Shown here piece by piece: positions 48,995-58,290 of a stretch of 64,000 nucleotides of DNA (position 1 is its first letter; the number at the start of each line of letters is the position of its first letter). The stretch covers positions 1 through 64,000 of the forward strand of contig NZ_JASAMB010000022.1 of assembly GCF_029948125.1 (NCBI RefSeq). The letters run 5' to 3'. The position numbers were made by a program, and so were the translations under genes. The notes under the pieces were generated by a model. That model was not told the DNA's origin and did not search any database. It saw only the letters and a program-made list of their open reading frames with translations. Source of the stretch: Catellatospora sp. KI3. GTDB lineage: Bacteria; Actinomycetota; Actinomycetes; Mycobacteriales; Micromonosporaceae.

Positions 48995-51022
48995 TCAGCC
49001 GAAGGTGCGGCCGGTGACCCGCTGGGAGACGCCGGCGCGGTCCAGGTACGGCGTGATGCCGCCCAGGTGGAACGGCCAGCCGGCACCCATGATCATGCAC
49101 AGGTCGATGTCGGCGGCCTCGGCCACCACGCCCTCGTCCAGCATCAGCCGGATCTCCTGCGCGAGCGCCGACAGCGCCCGCTCCCGGACCTCCTCGCCGG
49201 TCAGCGGGCTGTCGCCCTGTACCAGCAGGCCCTCGACCTCGGGGTTGAGCCGGTCGTCGACCATCAGCGGCACGCCGGAGGCGGCGATCGCGGCCAGGCT
49301 CGCGCTGGCCGGGAACCGGTCCGGGAACTCGTGGTGCAGGGTCCCGCCCACGTGCGCGGCCACGGCCGGGCCGACCAGCTGGAGCAGCGCGAGCGGCCGC
49401 ATCGGCAGGCCCAGCGGGTCCAGCGCCCGGTCGGCGGTCTTCAGCGGGGTGCCCGCGTCGACGGCGTTCCAGATCTCGCCGAACAGGCGGGTGAGCACCC
49501 GGTTGACCACGAACGCCGGAGCGTCCTTGACCAGTACGCAGCTCTTCTTCAGGGTCCTGCCGACGGCGAACGCGGTGGCCAGCGTCGCGTCGTCGGTACG
49601 CTCGCCGCGCACGATCTCCAGCAGCGGCATCAGCGCGACCGGGTTGAAGAAGTGGAAGCCGACGACCCGCTCGGGGTGGGCCAGCTCGGCGGCCATCTCG
49701 GTGACCGACAGCGACGAGGTGTTGGTGGCCAGCACCGCCTCGGGCTTGACGATGGTCTCCAGCTCGGCCCAGACCTTCTTCTTGACCGACAGCTCCTCGA
49801 AGACGGCCTCGATGACGAAGTCGGCGTCGGCGAAGACGGACTTGTCGACCGAGCCGCTGACCAGGCCGCGCAGCTTGGCGGCCTTGCCGGCGGACATGCG
49901 CCCCTTGGCGACGGCCTTGTCGAGTTCGGCGTGGACGTAGCCGACGCCCTTGTCGACGCGGGCCTGGTCGAGGTCCGTGAGGACCACGGGCACCTCCAGC
50001 CGTTTGGCGAACAGCAGGGCCAGCTGGGAGGCCATCAGGCCGGCGCCCACGATGCCGACCTTGGTGACGCTGCGGGCCAGCGACTTGTCCGGGGCACCGG
50101 CGGGGCGCTTGGCGCGCCGCTGGACCAGGTCGAAGGCGTACAGGCCGCTGCGCAGCTCCGGGGTGACCGCGAGGTCGGCCAGGGCCTGGATCTCGGTCTC
50201 GATGCCCTCGGCGGTGACGCCGTTCTTGGCCAGCAGCAGCAGGTCGAGCGCGCGGCTGGCGGACGGGACGGCGCCGTGCAGGCGCTTGTCGAGCTCGGTA
50301 CGGGCGAAGCCGACGACGGCGTCCCACATCTCCGAGCGGTCGACCTCGGGCCGGTCCACCGTGATGGTGCCGTTGACGACGCCCGCGGCCCACTCCAGCG
50401 AGCGCTCCAGGAAGTCGGCGGGCTCCAGCAGCACGTCGGCCATGCCCAGCTCGGCGGCCTGGGCGGGCTTGAGCATCTTGTTCTGCATCAGCGGGTTCTG
50501 CACCACGACCTGCGCGGCCGGGACGATGCCGATGATGTTGGGCAGCAGCTGCGAGCCGCCCCAGCCGGGGATCAGGCCGAGCGACACCTCGGGCAGCGCG
50601 AGCGCCGCCGCACCGGACGACAGGGTCCGGTAGTGGCAGTGCAGGGCCACCTCCAGGCCGCCGCCCATGGCCGCGCCGTTGACGAACGCGAACGTGGGCA
50701 CGCTGCTCTCGCGCAGCTTGGCGAAGGTGGCGTGGCCCAGGCGGCCGATCTCGACGACCTGGTCGCGCGAGGTCAGCGAGGCGAAGCCGGTCAGGTCGGC
50801 GCCGACGCAGAAGATGTACGGCTTGCCGGTGACCGCGATGAAGGACGGGTTCGCCGCCTGCGCCTCGTCGATCGCCTGCGACAGCGAGGTCAGGCCGCCG
50901 GGGCCGAAGGTGTTGGGCTTGGTGTGGTCCAGGCCGTTGTCGAGCGTGATGATCGCGGCGGGCCGGTCCAGGTCGGGTACGGCGACCAGCCGCAGCTTCG
51001 CGTGGGTGACGATCTCGCTCAC
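48995..51022 (-). CDS. fadB: Fatty acid oxidation complex alpha subunit (enoyl-CoA hydratase / 3-hydroxyacyl-CoA dehydrogenase)
   Basis: 675-residue bifunctional enzyme. The N-terminal ~300 residues are a crotonase domain with an oxyanion hole (FCVGADLTGF; NGAAMGGGLEVALHC) and Glu in LALPEVSLGLIPGWGG. The NAD-binding domain begins at KVGIVGAGLMASQLA (~residue 318), with HFFNPVALMPLLEIV (catalytic His) and the C-terminal dimerisation domain carrying FVVNRVLTRLFGE. Slightly shorter than E. coli FadB. It starts at GTG 51022, overlapping the thiolase stop (GTGA), so the two subunits of the beta-oxidation complex are made together. Confidence 0.93.
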   Translation of the reverse strand: MSEIVTHAKLRLVAVPDLDRPAAIITLDNGLDHTKPNTFGPGGLTSLSQAIDEAQAANPSFIAVTGKPYIFCVGADLTGFASLTSRDQVVEIGRLGHATFAKLRESSVPTFAFVNGAAMGGGLEVALHCHYRTLSSGAAALALPEVSLGLIPGWGGSQLLPNIIGIVPAAQVVVQNPLMQNKMLKPAQAAELGMADVLLEPADFLERSLEWAAGVVNGTITVDRPEVDRSEMWDAVVGFARTELDKRLHGAVPSASRALDLLLLAKNGVTAEGIETEIQALADLAVTPELRSGLYAFDLVQRRAKRPAGAPDKSLARSVTKVGIVGAGLMASQLALLFAKRLEVPVVLTDLDQARVDKGVGYVHAELDKAVAKGRMSAGKAAKLRGLVSGSVDKSVFADADFVIEAVFEELSVKKKVWAELETIVKPEAVLATNTSSLSVTEMAAELAHPERVVGFHFFNPVALMPLLEIVRGERTDDATLATAFAVGRTLKKSCVLVKDAPAFVVNRVLTRLFGEIWNAVDAGTPLKTADRALDPLGLPMRPLALLQLVGPAVAAHVGGTLHHEFPDRFPASASLAAIAASGVPLMVDDRLNPEVEGLLVQGDSPLTGEEVRERALSALAQEIRLMLDEGVVAEAADIDLCMIMGAGWPFHLGGITPYLDRAGVSQRVTGRTFG

Positions 51023-52215
51023 TTAGCACCTTCCCAGTTCGGGTTCTCCCAGATGACCGTGCCGCCCATGCCGATGCCGATGCACATGGCGGTCAGGCCG
51101 TAGCGCACCTCGGGGTGCTCGGCGAACTGGCGCGACAGCTGGGTCATCAGCCGTACGCCGGAGGAGGCCAGCGGGTGGCCGACGGCGATCGCGCCGCCCC
51201 ACGGGTTGACGCGCGGGTCGTCGTCGGCGATGCCGAAGTGGTCGAGGAACGCCAGCACCTGCACCGCGAACGCCTCGTTCAGCTCGAACAGGCCGATGTC
51301 GCCGATGGTCAGCCCGGCCAGGCGCAGCGCGCGCTCGGTCGACGGGATCGGGCCGACGCCCATGACCTCGGGCTCGACGCCGACGAAGCCGAAGGAGACC
51401 AGCCGCATGCCGATCGGCAGGCCCAGCTCGCGGGCCACGTCCTCGGCGGCGAGCAGGCAGCTGGTGGCGCCGTCGTTGAGCCCGGCGGCGTTGCCCGCGG
51501 TGACCTTGCCGTGCGGGCGGAACGGGGTCTTCAGCCCGGCCAGCTTCTCCAGGCTGGTCTCGCGCGGCGCCTCGTCGACCGAGGCCAGGCCCCAGCCGGT
51601 CTCGGGGTCGCGGGTGGCGACGGTGACCAGGTCGCCCTGCAGCTTGCCGGCGGCGTACGCGGCGGCGGTCTTGCGCTGGCTGTGCAGGCCGAACTCGTCG
51701 GCCCGCTGCTTGGTCAGCTGCGGGTACCGGTCGTGCAGGTTCTCCGCGGTCGCGCCCATGACCAGGGCGGACGGGTCGACGATCTTCTCGGCGAGGAAGC
51801 GCGGGTTCGGGTCGACGCCCTCGCCCATCGGGTGGCGGCCCATGTGCTCGACCCCGCCCGCGATCGCCACGTCGTACGCGCCGACGGCGATGCCCGAGGC
51901 GACCGTGGTGACCGCGGTCATCGCCCCGGCGCACATGCGGTCGATCGCGTACCCGGGGACCGTCTTGGGCAGTCCGGCCAGCAGCGCGGCGGTACGGCCG
52001 ATGGTCAGGCCCTGGTCGCCGATCTGGGTGGTGGCGGCGATGGCCACCTCGTCGACGCGCTCCGGCGGCAGCTGGGGGTTGCGGCGCAGGAGTTCGCGGA
52101 TGCAGCGCACGACCAGGTCGTCGGCGCGGGTGTTGGCGTAGATGCCTCCGTTCGCCTTGCCGAACGGGGTGCGTACGCCGTCGACGAAGACGACGTCGCG
52201 GACTTCACGGGGCAC
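51019..52215 (-). CDS. fadA: Acetyl-CoA acyltransferase (thiolase), beta subunit
   Basis: 398-residue thiolase cleaving 3-ketoacyl-CoA to acetyl-CoA and a shortened acyl-CoA. The nucleophile Cys is in DRMCAGAMTA (family CxS region; here M-C-A-G-A), with NEAFAVQVLAFL, the His in GHPLASSG and a second Cys in MCIGIGMGG. The N-terminus VVFVDGVRTPFGKANGG is typical. GTG 52215 follows AAGGAGG at 6 bases. First gene of the fadA-fadB operon, divergent from the PadR gene; the 171-base gap holds both promoters. Confidence 0.93.
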   Translation of the reverse strand: MPREVRDVVFVDGVRTPFGKANGGIYANTRADDLVVRCIRELLRRNPQLPPERVDEVAIAATTQIGDQGLTIGRTAALLAGLPKTVPGYAIDRMCAGAMTAVTTVASGIAVGAYDVAIAGGVEHMGRHPMGEGVDPNPRFLAEKIVDPSALVMGATAENLHDRYPQLTKQRADEFGLHSQRKTAAAYAAGKLQGDLVTVATRDPETGWGLASVDEAPRETSLEKLAGLKTPFRPHGKVTAGNAAGLNDGATSCLLAAEDVARELGLPIGMRLVSFGFVGVEPEVMGVGPIPSTERALRLAGLTIGDIGLFELNEAFAVQVLAFLDHFGIADDDPRVNPWGGAIAVGHPLASSGVRLMTQLSRQFAEHPEVRYGLTAMCIGIGMGGTVIWENPNWEGAK

Positions 52216-52328
52216 GGTCTGCCTCCTTGCAGTAGGGAGCCGATCCGGATGCTACTCGTGGGTAACTACCGAGGGGTAGCGACTCGCTATGGTCTGACTC
52301 ACAATCGGCACTCGCCGAGAGGTCCGGA

Positions 52329-52363
52329 CCCCTATATAGATAACCGGCCTTGCCCCTATGTAG
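52329..52363 (+). promoter_or_regulatory. Direct repeat CCCCTATRTAG, probable PadR operator
   Basis: CCCCTATATAG (52329-52339) and CCCCTATGTAG (52353-52363) differ by one base and are 24 bases apart. The second overlaps the -35 region of the padR promoter, fitting autorepression. The cores CTATATAG and CTATGTAG are near-palindromic and AT-rich against the GC-rich background. Confidence 0.55.
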
Positions 52364-52379
52364 AGTTTAGGCATAGAGT
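52350..52379 (+). promoter_or_regulatory. padR promoter (TTGCCC - 18 bp - TAGAGT)
   Basis: -35 TTGCCC 52350-52355 and -10 TAGAGT 52374-52379, with spacing of 18 bases. The -10 ends 7 bases before ATG 52387, so the mRNA is probably leaderless. Confidence 0.55.
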
Positions 52380-52386
52380 CTCGCGC

Positions 52387-52713
52387 ATGCGAATCACCGT
52401 TCCTGTGGCGAGGGTTCTGGCCGCGCTGCTGGCCGAGCCGGACGCCGAGCGATACGGCCTGGACCTGATGAACCTGACCGGGCTGCCCAGCGGCACCCTC
52501 TACCCGATCCTCCAGCGGCTCACCGGGGCCGGCTGGCTCGCGGCGCAGTGGGAGCGGATCGACCCGGTGGCGGCCGGCCGCCCGGCCCGGCGCTACTACC
52601 GGCTCACGCCGCAGGGCGTGACCGACGCCCGCCAGGCACTGGCCGAGCTGCACGCGGCGACCCGGCCCGGCTCGGCGCCGCTGCGCCCCCGCACCGAGCC
52701 GGGGCCCGCGTGA
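52387..52713 (+). CDS. PadR-family transcriptional regulator
   Basis: 108-residue winged-helix repressor. VARVLAALLAEPDAERYGLD starts helix 1; LMNLTGLPSGTLYPILQRL is the recognition helix segment (SGTLYPxLxRL is diagnostic for PadR) and RRYYRLTPQGVTDARQAL the wing and last strand. It is short, lacking the C-terminal dimer domain of longer PadR proteins. Its stop overlaps the start of a membrane protein gene (GTGA), a common pairing in which a PadR-like repressor controls a membrane protein. Ligand unknown. Confidence 0.88.
   Translation: MRITVPVARVLAALLAEPDAERYGLDLMNLTGLPSGTLYPILQRLTGAGWLAAQWERIDPVAAGRPARRYYRLTPQGVTDARQALAELHAATRPGSAPLRPRTEPGPA
52642..52642. other. Note on start context of the PadR-coupled gene
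   Basis: No separate SD is visible before GTG 52710; the last codons of padR are GC-rich. Initiation most likely depends on ribosomes ending padR translation. Confidence 0.3.
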
Positions 52714-53729
52714 TCGCCCAGCGGGTGGGCGCGGCCCTGCTCGCGCTGGCAGTCCGGCGCTGGCCCGCCGGGCTCCGCGATGACCTGCACCGCGAATGGC
52801 TGGCCGAGCTGCATGTGCTGGCCGCCGAGGGCAGGTCCGTGCGCGTCGTGTCGTACGCGCTCAGCCTCGCCGTGTCGCGCCCGGCCGCCGACCCCCTCGT
52901 CGATCGGAGTCTGCTGACCAGGCGTGCCCGGACCACCGCGGCCACCGTCCTACTCGCGCCCTTGCTCTGCTTCGCGGTGCTGGTCGTGGCCGTGATCGTG
53001 GCGAACCTGACCGCGCGCGCGATCTTCGGGGAGGAGGGGCACGACGCCACGAAGGTCACCCCGGTACTGGCGATGTGCTGCCTCCTGTCCGGCGTGCTGC
53101 TGGCGTGGCTGGCCGGGCGCTCGGCCGCGCGCACCGCGCTGCGCGGCCGCTGGCGGCTGGCCGCCGCGCTGGTGCTGCCGTGCCTGGTCACCCTCGCCCT
53201 GGTGGTGGCTCTGTTCGGCGGTGCGGACAAGCTGGAGCGGGTGGTGCCCGAGCTGCTGTGGTGGGGCGGGGGGATGGTCGTCGTCCTGCGGACGGCGTCC
53301 GGTCTCGCGGCCCGGGGCCGCCTGGCCGCCGCGTGGTGGGTGGGTGTGCTGGGCGCGTTCGCGGTGGCCGACGTCGCCATCGTGATCACCGTGCTCGGCC
53401 ATACGGGCCCGCTCCAGTACCTCACGGTCGACGGTGAGGGCTTCTACGACGGGGTGAGCCGGGTGTGGGCGCCGCTGTGGCTGCCCACGATGTACAGCGG
53501 CGCCATGTACGGGCTGCCGGGGCCGACCCCCTGGGAGATCGCCCAGGTCGGCGACGTCACCGAGATCACGCCCTATGTCTACCCGGTCTTCACGGCGTAC
53601 CTGCTGGGGTACGCGATCCGGGCCGGGCGGGGCGGGCCGGTTCAGCCCGCCGCCGCCTCCGTGCCGCCGTCGCCGGACTCCGCGGCCGCCGCGTCGGCGG
53701 GCACCGGCTCCGGCTCGATCAGCGCCTGA
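52710..53729 (+). CDS. Multi-pass membrane protein coupled to PadR
   Basis: 339 residues, family not recognised. The N-terminal ~75 residues (WPAGLRDDLHREWLAELHVL) are a conserved-looking soluble segment often found in actinobacterial membrane proteins downstream of PadR genes. Helices follow at about ~90-115, ~125-150, ~155-180, ~190-215, ~220-245 and ~295-315, e.g. VLLAPLLCFAVLVVAVIVAN. Its start GTG 52710 overlaps the padR stop. The last ~30 residues are Pro/Ser/Ala-rich and are encoded antisense to the end of the RNase D gene, an 88-base overlap. Possibly a stress or efflux component; no function is assigned. Confidence 0.75.
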   Translation: MIAQRVGAALLALAVRRWPAGLRDDLHREWLAELHVLAAEGRSVRVVSYALSLAVSRPAADPLVDRSLLTRRARTTAATVLLAPLLCFAVLVVAVIVANLTARAIFGEEGHDATKVTPVLAMCCLLSGVLLAWLAGRSAARTALRGRWRLAAALVLPCLVTLALVVALFGGADKLERVVPELLWWGGGMVVVLRTASGLAARGRLAAAWWVGVLGAFAVADVAIVITVLGHTGPLQYLTVDGEGFYDGVSRVWAPLWLPTMYSGAMYGLPGPTPWEIAQVGDVTEITPYVYPVFTAYLLGYAIRAGRGGPVQPAAASVPPSPDSAAAASAGTGSGSISA

Positions 53730-54997
53730 GCCAGCTCGGCCGCGAGCAGCTCGCACTGCCAGGCCCGCGCCCCGAACCCGGCCAGCACCGCCGCCACCGC
53801 GGCGGTGTCGGCCGGGGGCGGCTCCCAGGCCAGGCGGCGCACGAAGTCCGGGGTGATCAGGTTCTCCGGGGGCAGGTGGTGCTGCTCGGCGGTCTTGGTG
53901 ACCACCTCCCGGCAGCGGGCCAGCCGGGCTGCGGCTACCGGGTCCTTGTCGGCCCAGCGGTGCGGCGGGGGCGGCCCCTCGAACTGCGGTGAGGTGGGCA
54001 GCGCGTCGTCGGGCAGGTTGCGCGCCTCCTCCAGCGCGTCCAGCCAGGTCGCGGCCAGGCGGCGCACCGAGCGGCCGCCGAAGCCCGGCAGCAGCAGCAG
54101 CTCCCGCTCGGTCTTGGGGTTCATCTCGGCGGCGGCGACGATCGCGGCGTCGGGCAGCACCCGGCCGGGCGCGGTGTCGCGGCGGGCGGCGATGGTGTCG
54201 CGCGCGTACCACAGCGCCCGCACCCGCGACTGCGCCCGCGCGCCGCGCACCCGGTGCATGCCCGAGGTCCGCCGCCACGGGTCGACCCGCGGCTTGGGCG
54301 GCCGCGCCCCGTTGAGGACGAGCGCGGCGAACTCCTGCTCCGCCCAGTCGGTCTTGCCCTGCCGGGCCAGCTCCGCCTCCAGCGCGTCGCGCAGCTCGAC
54401 CAGCAGCTCCACGTCGAGCGCGGCGTAGGTCAGCCAGTCCTGCGGCAGCGGCCGGGTGGACCAGTCGGCGGCGGAGTGGTGCTTCTCCAGCGTGCGGCCG
54501 AGCAGCTGCTCGGTCAGCGCGGCCAAACCCACCCGCTCGAAGTCGGCCAGCCGCGCGGCCAGCTCGGTGTCGAACAGCTTGCGCGGGCGCAGGCCGAGCT
54601 CGGCCAGGCAGGGCAGGTCCTGGCTGGCGGCGTGCAGCACCCACTCGGTGTCGGCGAGCACGGCGTCGAGCGCGGACAGGTCGCCCAGCGGCACCGGGTC
54701 GATCAGCGCGGTGCCCGCGCCGCGGCGGCGCAGCTGGACCAGGTACGCCCGCTGGCTGTAGCGGAAGCCGGAGGCGCGCTCGGCGTCGACGGCCACCGGG
54801 CCGGTGCCCGCGGCGAAGCGCGCCAGCACCTCGGCCAGCTCGTCAGGCGTCTCCACGGGGGCGGGGGTGCCGCCGGCGGGCTCGATGAGCAGCGTCGGGC
54901 CCTCGCCCTGCGTGGTGCCTTGCGTGGCTGCGTCCGGCGTGCCGTCGCCCGTGCGGTGGCGGGTCCGACGGCGCAGCACTGCGTCCTCGTCGGTCAT
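53642..54997 (-). CDS. Ribonuclease D
   Basis: 451-residue 3'-5' exoribonuclease with DEDD-type active site: VAVDAERASGFRY (Asp, Glu), ASQDLPCL (Asp) and WLTYAALDVELLVEL (Tyr and Asp). An HRDC domain is near residues ~255-325 (LWYARDTIAARRDTAPGRVL), and a C-terminal helical domain follows. It trims tRNA and other stable RNA precursors. The N-terminal 50 residues are not conserved-looking. TACGGT ends 7 bases before ATG 54997, suggesting a leaderless mRNA. The Ala/Glu-rich C-terminus overlaps the convergent membrane protein gene by 88 bases. Confidence 0.92.
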   Translation of the reverse strand: MTDEDAVLRRRTRHRTGDGTPDAATQGTTQGEGPTLLIEPAGGTPAPVETPDELAEVLARFAAGTGPVAVDAERASGFRYSQRAYLVQLRRRGAGTALIDPVPLGDLSALDAVLADTEWVLHAASQDLPCLAELGLRPRKLFDTELAARLADFERVGLAALTEQLLGRTLEKHHSAADWSTRPLPQDWLTYAALDVELLVELRDALEAELARQGKTDWAEQEFAALVLNGARPPKPRVDPWRRTSGMHRVRGARAQSRVRALWYARDTIAARRDTAPGRVLPDAAIVAAAEMNPKTERELLLLPGFGGRSVRRLAATWLDALEEARNLPDDALPTSPQFEGPPPPHRWADKDPVAAARLARCREVVTKTAEQHHLPPENLITPDFVRRLAWEPPPADTAAVAAVLAGFGARAWQCELLAAELAQALIEPEPVPADAAAAESGDGGTEAAAG

Positions 54998-55004
54998 GGA
55001 TCAC

Positions 55005-55010
55005 ACCGTA
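55005..55010 (-). promoter_or_regulatory. Candidate -10 box of the RNase D gene
   Basis: On the minus strand TACGGT ends 7 bases before ATG 54997; no SD is present. Confidence 0.4.
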
Positions 55011-55136
55011 CGTGCATGGCCGGGGTCGTCGCCGCACCCGGTCCCGTGGCGCGTCGTAACGATCCGGCCAATAATGAGGCTTCCCCGCCTCCGCGCGCCC
55101 GATCTGTGCCTGATCAACCGAGTTGCCCGGGTGCCC

Positions 55137-55700
55137 TCAGGAGTGGCGCAGCGGCAGCGCCGAGACGCCGACCGGCGGCAGCCCCGCGGTCGAGGCCAGC
55201 GCGGCGCACCAGGCCGTCACGTGGGCGCCCAGGTTCAGATCCAGCGGCGTCCAGGAGGCCCGCAGCTCCAGGTCGGTGGTGGGCGGGCCGTCGGCGGCCA
55301 GCGCACCGAACCGGCTGGAGATGGTCTGCGTCACGGTGCCGCCGATGGCGGCGTAGCCGGAGGTGTGCGCGTCGAGCGCGTCCACCAGCCAGCTCCAGCC
55401 CACCTGGGGCAGCAGCGGGTCGGTGGCCAGCTCGGGTTCCAGCTCCGCGGTGACGTACGTGACCAGCCGGGTGTCGCCCTGCCAGGCCTCATGCCCGGCC
55501 GGGTCGTGCAGCAGGATCAGCCGCCCCGTGGTGACCTCCTCGCCCCGGCGCAGCACCGACGCGCCCAGCGCGAACGCGTACGGCGCGAGTTTGCCGGGGG
55601 CGGGCACCTCTTCCAGGGAGATCTCGTCGCGGGGGTGGACCGAGCGCAGCGCGGTGACGGCGCGCGTGAACGTCTCGGGGAGTACGGTCGTCAGCGCCAT
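55137..55700 (-). CDS. DUF3000 protein
   Basis: 187-residue actinobacterial protein of unknown function. EEVPAPGKLAPYAFALGASV, GRLILLHDPAGHEAWQGDTR and VTYVTAELEPELATDPLLP are family-typical blocks; VGWSWLVDALDAH and GAHVTAWCAALAS complete it. It is always found between the RNase D and hemE genes in related genomes, from memory, which suggests a link to RNA processing or haem synthesis that is not proven. TAGGTT (55707-55712) ends 6 bases before ATG 55700, a leaderless pattern. Confidence 0.9.
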   Translation of the reverse strand: MALTTVLPETFTRAVTALRSVHPRDEISLEEVPAPGKLAPYAFALGASVLRRGEEVTTGRLILLHDPAGHEAWQGDTRLVTYVTAELEPELATDPLLPQVGWSWLVDALDAHTSGYAAIGGTVTQTISSRFGALAADGPPTTDLELRASWTPLDLNLGAHVTAWCAALASTAGLPPVGVSALPLRHS

Positions 55701-55706
55701 AGCCGT

Positions 55707-55712
55707 AACCTA
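55707..55712 (-). promoter_or_regulatory. Candidate -10 box of the DUF3000 gene
   Basis: TAGGTT on the minus strand, 6 bases before the start codon, with no SD. It lies in the 104-base divergent region shared with hemE. Confidence 0.45.
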
Positions 55713-55804
55713 GTCCGCACAAGCCTCCGGTTGGTGGCACGGCGCGCCGATGCGGCTCACATCGGCACCACCCTTGCGGCGGACCGCCCTCGTCCAGTGG
55801 CACG

Positions 55805-56875
55805 ATGGCGACGATGAACACTGCAGCCACGGGCGGCCTCAACCGCCTCACCTTGGCCGGATCGACGTTCGTACGCGCCTGTCGCGGGCAGGCCGTGCCG
55901 CACACGCCCGTATGGTTCATGCGCCAGGCGGGCCGGTCCCTGCCCGAGTACCGCGAACTGCGGGCCGGGGTGCGCATGCTCGAGTCGTGCCGCCGCCCCG
56001 ACCTGGTCACCGAGATCACCATGCAGCCGGTGCGCCGGCACGGCGTCGACGCGGCGATCCTGTTCAGCGACATCATGGTGCCGCTGGACGCGGCCGGGGT
56101 GGACCTGGACATCGTCGCGGGCACCGGGCCGGTCGTGGCCGAGCCGGTGCGCACCATGGCCGACCTGGACCGGGTGCGCCCGCTGGACCCCGGCGCGGTG
56201 TCGTACGTCGGCGACGCCGTCGGGCTGCTGCTGCGCGAGCTGAAGGCGACCCCGCTGATCGGCTTCGCCGGCGCCCCGTTCACCCTGGCCAGCTACCTGG
56301 TCGAGGGCGGGCCGTCGCGCAACCACACCAAGACCAAGGCGCTGATGCACGGCGACCCCGAGCTGTGGCACGCCCTGCTCGCCCGCCTCGCCGAGATCAC
56401 GCTGACCTTCCTCAAGGTGCAGGTCGAGGCGGGTGTCGCCGCGGTCCAGCTGTTCGACTCCTGGGTCGGCGCCCTGTCGGAGGCCGACTACCGCCGGTAC
56501 GTCCTGCCCCACTCGCAGGCGGTGCTGTCGGGCCTGGCCGACGCGGGCATCCCGCGGATCCACTTCGGGGTCGGCACCGGCCTGCTGCTGCCCGCGATGG
56601 CCGAGGCGGGCGCCGACGTGGTCGGCGTCGACTGGCGTACGCCGCTGGACGCGGCCGCCGCGCAGGTGCCCGGCAAGTCGGTGCAGGGCAACCTCGACCC
56701 CGCGGTGCTGTTCGCCCCGTGGGAGGTGGTCGAGCGCGAGGTGCGCCGGATCCTGGACGAGGGCCGCGCCGCGCCCGGCCACGTGTTCAACCTCGGCCAC
56801 GGCGTGCTGCCGGAGACCGACCCGACCGTGCTCACCCGCGTGGTCGAGCTGGTGCACGAGGTAAGCAAGCGATGA
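55805..56875 (+). CDS. hemE: Uroporphyrinogen decarboxylase
   Basis: 356-residue enzyme that removes four acetate carboxyls from uroporphyrinogen III, giving coproporphyrinogen [23 protein letters not shown] contains the two Arg and the first catalytic region, and [16 protein letters not shown] the catalytic Asp; [17 protein letters not shown] and [16 protein letters not shown] are the remaining signatures. ATG 55805 or 55814 can serve as start. Its stop overlaps the hemY start (ATGA). First gene of hemE-hemY-chdC. Confidence 0.96.
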   Translation: MATMNTAATGGLNRLTLAGSTFVRACRGQAVPHTPVWFMRQAGRSLPEYRELRAGVRMLESCRRPDLVTEITMQPVRRHGVDAAILFSDIMVPLDAAGVDLDIVAGTGPVVAEPVRTMADLDRVRPLDPGAVSYVGDAVGLLLRELKATPLIGFAGAPFTLASYLVEGGPSRNHTKTKALMHGDPELWHALLARLAEITLTFLKVQVEAGVAAVQLFDSWVGALSEADYRRYVLPHSQAVLSGLADAGIPRIHFGVGTGLLLPAMAEAGADVVGVDWRTPLDAAAAQVPGKSVQGNLDPAVLFAPWEVVEREVRRILDEGRAAPGHVFNLGHGVLPETDPTVLTRVVELVHEVSKR

Positions 56876-58269
56876 CCCGCCATGTTGCCGTCATCGGCGG
56901 CGGGATCTCCGGCCTGGCCGCCGCGCTGCGGCTGTCCGAGGCCGGGGTCGCGGTCACCGTCGTGGACCAGGCCGACCGCCTCGGCGGCAAGCTGCACACC
57001 CGCGCCGACGGCGTGGAGCTGGGCGCCGAGCAGTTCCTGATGCGCGACCCGGCCTGGGGCCCGAGCGGTGCCATGCGCCTGGTCTCCGCGCTGAAGCTGG
57101 AGCACCTGCTGGAGCACCCGGTCGCGGGCGGCGCCGGGCTGTGGGTGGCCGGGGCGCTGCGCCCGCTGCCGACCGGCACCGTGATGGGCGTGCCCGGCCC
57201 GGACACCGACCTGGTCGGCGTGGCCACCCTGAGCGACGGCGACGTCGACCGGGGCGCGCCGGTGCTGGCCCCGCGCGAGGACCGCTCGGTCGGCGAACTG
57301 GTGCGCGAGCGGCTCGGCGACGAGGTGGTCACCCACCTGGTCGACCCGCTGCTGGGCGGGGTCTACGCCGGCCGCGCCGACGGCCTGTCGCTGCAGGCCA
57401 CCATGCCGGTGCTGCACCGCTTCCTGGGCCGCGAGCACACGGTACGCGCCGCGGTGCAGCGGGCCGCCGGGACCAGCCGGGCGCACCAGCCCGGCACGCC
57501 GGTCTTCGGCACCCTGCGCGGCGGCCTCGGCACGCTGGTCGAGGCGGCCCGCGCCGAGCTGGAGCGGCGCGGGGTCGAGATCCACCTCGGGATGCCCGTA
57601 CGCGACCTGGCCCGCACCGCCACCGGCTGGACCCTGACCGTCGGCGCGGCGACCGAGGACGCCCCGCGGGCGGCCCGCCCGTGGCGGCTGGACGCCGACG
57701 CGGTGGTGCTCGCCGTGCCCGCCCGCCCCGCCGCGCGCCTGCTCGCCCCGACCGCGCCGGAGGCCGCCGAGCAGCTCGGCGGGCTGGAGTACGCCAACGT
57801 CGGCCTGGTCACGCTGACCCTGCCCGGCGTCGACCTGCCCGCGCTGAGCGGCTTCCTGGTGCCGGCCGACCAGGGGATGACCATCAAGGCCGCGACCTTC
57901 TTCAGCACCAAGTGGGCGCACCACCGCCGGACCGACGGCTCGGTGCTGCTGCGGGCCAGCGTCGGCCGCCACGGCGACCACGCGGTGCTGCAGCGGCCCG
58001 ACGCCGAGATCGTCGCGGCGGTCCGGGCCGACCTGGCGAAGGTGCTCGGGACGGCGCTGCCCGAGCCGGCCTCGGCGACGGTGACCCGCTGGGGCGGGGC
58101 GCTGCCGCAGTACGCCCCGGGGCATGTGGAACGCGTCGCCAACGCCCGCGAGCTGCTGGCCGAGCTGCCGCTGGTGCTGGTGGGCGCCGCCTTCGACGGC
58201 GTCGGCATCCCCGCCTGCGTCAACTCGGCCGAGCTGGCCGCCGACCTGCTGCTGCGTGCCTGGAACTAA
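56872..58269 (+). CDS. hemY: HemY/CgoX-type coproporphyrinogen III oxidase
   Basis: 465-residue FAD flavoprotein. [20 protein letters not shown] is the dinucleotide-binding GxGxxG motif, [14 protein letters not shown] the second FAD contact, [19 protein letters not shown] a substrate-domain signature, and [20 protein letters not shown] the C-terminal FAD-binding end. It was classed as protoporphyrinogen oxidase, but in actinobacteria the HemY enzyme oxidises coproporphyrinogen III to coproporphyrin III, and the neighbouring chdC supports that. Coupled to hemE by ATGA. The frame is open far upstream through hemE but only this part is coding. Confidence 0.93.
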   Translation: MTRHVAVIGGGISGLAAALRLSEAGVAVTVVDQADRLGGKLHTRADGVELGAEQFLMRDPAWGPSGAMRLVSALKLEHLLEHPVAGGAGLWVAGALRPLPTGTVMGVPGPDTDLVGVATLSDGDVDRGAPVLAPREDRSVGELVRERLGDEVVTHLVDPLLGGVYAGRADGLSLQATMPVLHRFLGREHTVRAAVQRAAGTSRAHQPGTPVFGTLRGGLGTLVEAARAELERRGVEIHLGMPVRDLARTATGWTLTVGAATEDAPRAARPWRLDADAVVLAVPARPAARLLAPTAPEAAEQLGGLEYANVGLVTLTLPGVDLPALSGFLVPADQGMTIKAATFFSTKWAHHRRTDGSVLLRASVGRHGDHAVLQRPDAEIVAAVRADLAKVLGTALPEPASATVTRWGGALPQYAPGHVERVANARELLAELPLVLVGAAFDGVGIPACVNSAELAADLLLRAWN

Positions 58270-58290
58270 GTGGATGAGGACGAGAACGAG

